From Acidobacteriota bacterium (GTDB lineage Bacteria > Acidobacteriota > Polarisedimenticolia > Polarisedimenticolales > Polarisedimenticolaceae), in contig WVWW01000232.1 in NCBI GenBank assembly GCA_011773795.1, positions 39,686-66,189 of the forward strand: a stretch of 26,504 nt of DNA. Reading direction: 5' to 3'. Below are positions 22,970-26,504 of the stretch, in pieces (position 1 is the stretch's first letter; every line of letters begins with the position of its first letter). A program made the position numbers and the translations under genes. A model generated the notes under the pieces. That model was not told where the DNA came from, made no database searches, and saw only the letters and a list, made by a program, of their open reading frames with translations.

Positions 22970-24378
22970 GTCCCGGAGCCACGATGACAGCAACCCGGTT
23001 CGCCACACCGTTCCCCGATCTCGACGGACGACGCGTGGTCGTGATCGGTGCGGGCAAGAGCGGACGGGCGGCGGCGCGACTCGCGCTGGATCGTGGCGCG
23101 AGTGTCACGCTCGCGGACCGCTGCGATGCGGCGGATCTCGCCGAGGCAACTCGCGGTCTGACCGAGCTCGGCGTCCAGCTTCATGCGTGTGGTCACCCCG
23201 CGTCGCTGGCGCGGGATGCGCATCTCCTGGTGCTCAGCCCGGGCGTTCCGCTCGAGATCGATGTCGTGCGCGCGGCGCGTGACCTGGGCGTGCCGGTGTG
23301 GGGCGAGGTCGAGCTGGCGGCAAGGTTCACGCGGGGCCGCATCGTGGGAATCACGGGTAGCAACGGCAAGTCCACCGTGACGGCGATGGTCGGCGCGATC
23401 CTGCGTAACGCGGGAATCGCGGGCGGCACCGGTGGCAACCTCGACACGCCGCTCTCCGATCTGCTCGACCACGATGCGACGGATGCGGTGCACGCACTGG
23501 AGCTTTCATCGTTCCAACTCGAATCGATCGAGACGTTCCGGCCCTTCGTTGCGGTTCTGCTCAACCTGTCGGCCGATCATCTGGATCGGCACGCGGATCT
23601 GGACGCCTATGCGGCCGCCAAGGCGCGGATCTTCGAGAATCAAACGGCCGACGATTGCGCCGTGCTCAACGCCGACGACGCCCAGTCGAGCCGCTTCGAG
23701 TCCGCGGTACGCTCCCGGCTGCACACGATCTCCACGCGTCACGAGACAATGCGGGGTGGTTTCGTTCGGGACGGCAGGCTGATCCTGCGCACCGATCGCG
23801 GTGAAGAACGGTTGCTGCGAGCGGACGCCCTCTCGCTTCCCGGCGAGCACAACCTGTCGAACGCGCTGGCGGCGGCAACCGCGGCCAGACTGGCCGGGGT
23901 GCCGCTCGACGTCATCGACGCGGTGCTCAGCTCCTTCGAACCGCTGCCGCACCGGCTCGAGCGTGTCGCCGAGTTCCGCGGCGTCACCTTCTATAACGAC
24001 TCCAAGGCAACCAACCCCGCGGCGGCTCTACCCGCGCTCGGCGCTTTCGATGCGGGCACGATCCATCTCATCGTAGGCGGCAAGGACAAGGGCGGCGACT
24101 GGCCGGCGCTGGTCGAAATGGCACGTGCGCGGGCACGAGGCGTCTACGTGATCGGGATCGACCCGGCCCCCGTGGCGCGTCGCTTCTCGGACAGTTGTGC
24201 GGTCACCACGTGCGGCGACCTCGAAGATGCCGTCGCGACCGCCTTCGCCGCCGCCGAGCCGGGCGACGTGGTGTTGCTCTCTCCGGGCTGCGCGTCGTTC
24301 GATCAGTTCGACAGTTTCGAGCATCGCGGCGAGGTCTTCCGTCGGGCCGTCCGGACGCAGGGGGCATCGCATGCCTAA
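22966..24378 (+). CDS. murD: UDP-MurNAc-L-Ala:D-Glu ligase MurD
   Basis: MurD adds D-glutamate to UDP-MurNAc-L-Ala (470 aa). A Rossmann-like start VVVIGAGKSGRAAARL (24-39) is followed by SPGVPL, the P-loop GITGSNGKSTVTA (128-140), GGNLDTPL, ALELSSFQLE, NLSADHLDRH and the C-terminal NDSKATNPAA. The ATG at 22966 overlaps the mraY stop (ATGA). A second ATG at 22984 has GGAG 5 bases upstream and would shorten the protein by 6 residues; either is possible. It ends inside the ftsW start region (8-base overlap). Confidence 0.96.
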   Translation: MSPGATMTATRFATPFPDLDGRRVVVIGAGKSGRAAARLALDRGASVTLADRCDAADLAEATRGLTELGVQLHACGHPASLARDAHLLVLSPGVPLEIDVVRAARDLGVPVWGEVELAARFTRGRIVGITGSNGKSTVTAMVGAILRNAGIAGGTGGNLDTPLSDLLDHDATDAVHALELSSFQLESIETFRPFVAVLLNLSADHLDRHADLDAYAAAKARIFENQTADDCAVLNADDAQSSRFESAVRSRLHTISTRHETMRGGFVRDGRLILRTDRGEERLLRADALSLPGEHNLSNALAAATAARLAGVPLDVIDAVLSSFEPLPHRLERVAEFRGVTFYNDSKATNPAAALPALGAFDAGTIHLIVGGKDKGGDWPALVEMARARARGVYVIGIDPAPVARRFSDSCAVTTCGDLEDAVATAFAAAEPGDVVLLSPGCASFDQFDSFEHRGEVFRRAVRTQGASHA

Positions 24379-25462
24379 GCGGATGGTGTTCGATCGCTGG
24401 TTGTTCTTCGCCGTCGGGGCGCTCGCCGTATTCGGTCTGTTCATGGTCGGTAGCGCGTCGACCTACGAGGCAATGACGTCGCTCGAATCGGCCAGCGGTT
24501 ACCTGATCAAGCACCTGATCTTCCTGTTCGCCGGCTTCGCGGGGTTGTTCGCCGCGTTATCTTTCCCGTATCAGAAGCTCTCCAACCGGGTGCTGGTGCT
24601 CGGCGCGGTGCTGGGGACCGTGTCGTTGCTGGTCCTCGTGCTGGCGATGCCCGCCCGTGGCGGAGCGCATCGCTGGCTGTTCGCCGGGCCGATCCAGATC
24701 CAGCCTTCCGAGATCGCCAAGCTGACCGCAGTGCTGTTCATGGCCTGGATGCTGTCGCGCAAGGACGAGCGCGTCAACGAGTTCCAGGCGGTCAGCCTGC
24801 CCACGTTGCTCGCGGTCGGGCCGATCTGCGGTCTGGTGGTGATCGAGCCGGACCTCGGCGCCGCCCTGATCATCGGAACCACGGTGTTCGTGATGATCTT
24901 CGTGGCCGGGCTGAGCTGGCGCTGGATCGCCGGAACTTCCGCCGTCGGCGTGCTCGGCGTGTTCGGCGCGGTCCTCGCGGAGCCCTACCGGTTGTCCCGG
25001 ATCAACGCCTTCCTCAACCCCGGCACGGAGCTCCTCGGCTCGAATTTCCAGCTCAACCAATCGTTGATCGCGATCGGCAGTGGAGGCTTGACCGGTCAGG
25101 GCCTGGGACAAGGGCAACAGAAGGCCTTTTACATCTTCGGCGCACACACGGATTTCATCTACTCGGTGATCGGCGAGGAGCTCGGATTGCTCGGCACGAT
25201 CGGTTTGGTGCTGACGTTCCTGCTGATCTTCTGGCGTGGGATCCGCGCGGCCTGGCGCGCCCCGGATCGCTTCGGTTTCTACCTGGCGCTCGGCGTGACG
25301 CTGCTGATCGTGCTCCAGGCCTTCGTACACATCGGCGTATGTGTCGGCCTGCTTCCGACGAAGGGGCTGTCGTTACCCATGGTGAGCTACGGCGGATCGT
25401 CACTGGTCGTCTCGATGACCGGCATCGGTCTGCTGCTCAACGTTTCGCAGCACTCGAATTGA
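24371..25462 (+). CDS. ftsW: peptidoglycan glycosyltransferase FtsW (SEDS family)
   Basis: FtsW polymerises lipid II at the septum together with the FtsI transpeptidase (363 aa, about ten membrane segments). SEDS signatures seen are GGAHRWL, IQPSEIAKL, EPDLGAALI, the large extracytoplasmic loop with QKAFYIFGAHTDFIYSVIGE including the catalytic-type Asp at about 261, and LPMVSYGGSS near the C-terminus. The ATG at 24371 lies inside the murD end and has AGGGGG upstream; the frame upstream of it is murD antiframe and is not used. Position next to murG favours FtsW over RodA. Confidence 0.95.
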   Translation: MPKRMVFDRWLFFAVGALAVFGLFMVGSASTYEAMTSLESASGYLIKHLIFLFAGFAGLFAALSFPYQKLSNRVLVLGAVLGTVSLLVLVLAMPARGGAHRWLFAGPIQIQPSEIAKLTAVLFMAWMLSRKDERVNEFQAVSLPTLLAVGPICGLVVIEPDLGAALIIGTTVFVMIFVAGLSWRWIAGTSAVGVLGVFGAVLAEPYRLSRINAFLNPGTELLGSNFQLNQSLIAIGSGGLTGQGLGQGQQKAFYIFGAHTDFIYSVIGEELGLLGTIGLVLTFLLIFWRGIRAAWRAPDRFGFYLALGVTLLIVLQAFVHIGVCVGLLPTKGLSLPMVSYGGSSLVVSMTGIGLLLNVSQHSN

Positions 25463-25463
25463 T

Positions 25464-26504
25464 GTGGATGGTGAGGGATACAAGATCGTGTTTGCCGGGG
25501 GCGGGACCGGGGGTCACCTGTACCCCGGACTCGTCGTCGCCGCCGCGCTGCGCGACGAGCTTGGCGATGCGGCCGACATCACGTTCATCGGCGCGCAGCG
25601 TGGAATCGAGCAGCGACTGGTCCCGCAGGCCGGTTACCCGTTGGTATCGCTGCGGGTTGCCGGGATCAAGGGCCGCGGCGCCCTCGCCAAGCTCGGGGCG
25701 GCGTTCGCGGCTGCGCGTGCCCTGCTGCGTTGTTTCTTCTGGATGCGGCGTCACCGACCCGACCTCGTGGTCGGCGTCGGTGGATACGCGTCGGGGCCGG
25801 CGGTGCTGGCCGCGACCTGGACGGGTGTGAAGACCATGGTGCTGGAGCAGAACCACTTCCCCGGTGCGACCAATCGCTGGCTGGCGCCGCGTGTGGACGC
25901 CGTGTGCGTGCCCTCCGAGGACGCCCGCAAGCGGTTGGACGGAATCGGCACAGTCACGGGCAACCCCGTGCGAGCCGAGTTCTTCGAGACCGCCCCGCCG
26001 TCGCCCGCCGCGCGTCCTTCGCTTCTCGTCTTCGGCGGAAGCCGCGGCGCACACTCGATCAATCGCGCGATGAGCGCGCTCGTCCCCGAGCTCGCCCGCT
26101 TCGACCCGGCGCCGCGGGTCGTCCACCAGTGCGGTGAGGCGGACGCGGAAACGGTCCGTGACGCGGCTCGCGCCTACCCCCGAGACCTGTACGAAGTCCA
26201 AGTGTTCCTCGATGACATGCCCGCGAGACTGGCCGCCGCCGATCTCGTTGTCTGTCGCGCCGGGGCATCCACCCTGGCCGAACTGACCGCCGCAGGCCGA
26301 CCGGCCGTTCTTGTTCCCTACCCTCATGCGGCGGACGACCACCAACGGCACAACGCCGAATCGCTCGCCAGGGTGGGTGCCGCCCGCGTCGTGACGGATG
26401 CCGAGCTCGACGACGGCCGTCTCGTGGGAGTTCTCGAGGAACTGCTTGGCAACCCCGAAGCCATTCGCCGCATGGGTGAATGCGCGAAACGCATCGGCAA
26501 ACCG
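25464..26504 (+). CDS. murG: lipid II synthase MurG (3' end outside window)
   Basis: MurG transfers GlcNAc from UDP-GlcNAc to lipid I on the inner face of the membrane. The 347 codons in the window show the N-terminal glycine loop GGGTGGHLYPGL, the second loop VVGVGGYASGPAVLAA, EQNHFPGATNR, TGNPVRAEFF, the C-domain loop LLVFGGSRGAHSIN and the nucleotide-sugar region CRAGASTLAEL with VPYPHAADDHQRHNA. The family is about 355-370 aa, so only some 15-25 residues are missing. The start is GTG 25464, one base after the ftsW stop, giving DGEGYKIVFAGGG like other MurG N-termini. An overlapping ATG at 25462 is in the wrong frame. Confidence 0.95.
   Translation, partial: MDGEGYKIVFAGGGTGGHLYPGLVVAAALRDELGDAADITFIGAQRGIEQRLVPQAGYPLVSLRVAGIKGRGALAKLGAAFAAARALLRCFFWMRRHRPDLVVGVGGYASGPAVLAATWTGVKTMVLEQNHFPGATNRWLAPRVDAVCVPSEDARKRLDGIGTVTGNPVRAEFFETAPPSPAARPSLLVFGGSRGAHSINRAMSALVPELARFDPAPRVVHQCGEADAETVRDAARAYPRDLYEVQVFLDDMPARLAAADLVVCRAGASTLAELTAAGRPAVLVPYPHAADDHQRHNAESLARVGAARVVTDAELDDGRLVGVLEELLGNPEAIRRMGECAKRIGKP

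Noticed and set aside
1..26504. CRISPR array, insertion sequence, prophage or toxin-antitoxin system
   Set aside because: I saw no regularly spaced repeats, transposase or integrase motifs, terminal repeats or composition break anywhere in the window.

Overview
The window is a compact, high-GC bacterial chromosome segment carrying housekeeping and regulatory genes. There is no mobile element, CRISPR array, tRNA or rRNA that I can support. A division and cell-wall (dcw) cluster, a meso-DAP-type MurE, a Do-family periplasmic protease and two NtrC-type sigma-54 activators suggest a diderm (Gram-negative) bacterium. An Acidobacteriota-like or deltaproteobacterial-like lineage would fit, but that is inference only; the sequence does not prove the phylum.

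Left part (1-11.9 kb, all on the minus strand, read right to left): sensor histidine kinase (11902-10532), NAD+-dependent DNA ligase ligA (10519-8495), NtrC-type response regulator (8498-7104), lone receiver-domain protein (6989-6591) and HtrA/DegP protease (6544-5018). A textbook intrinsic terminator (4993-4961) closes this block. It is followed almost at once by a second operon: another NtrC-type regulator (4947-3550), a FadI-type thiolase (3553-2258) and a FadJ-type multifunctional beta-oxidation enzyme (2261-69). The genes of this second operon are joined by 4-nt ATGA overlaps, as are ligA and its response regulator. The layout suggests one envelope or stress two-component system with ligA embedded in it, and a sigma-54-linked fatty-acid oxidation operon.

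Middle part (11.9-14.9 kb): a plus-strand two-gene unit encodes an XRE-type helix-turn-helix/TPR regulator and, overlapping it by 8 nt, a small exported acidic protein of unknown function. It converges with no gap on a minus-strand cystathionine gamma-synthase/lyase-family PLP enzyme.

Right part (14.9-26.5 kb, plus strand): a dcw cluster in the order mraZ, rsmH, ftsL, ftsI, murE, murF, mraY, murD, ftsW, murG, the last cut by the window edge. Genes overlap by 1-8 nt or are separated by a few bases, so they probably form one long transcript. Upstream of mraZ there is a good sigma-70-type promoter. Its -35 hexamer lies inside a 16-bp palindrome, and three TGG boxes at exact 10-bp spacing sit just after the predicted start site, matching the arrangement known for MraZ operators.

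Most of the window is recognisable biology. The items most worth a second look are the XRE-TPR/secreted-protein pair, the identical 9-mer at the same distance from the start codons of the kinase and the lone receiver, ligA lying between a kinase and a response regulator, the terminator almost touching the next start codon, and the mraZ control region.
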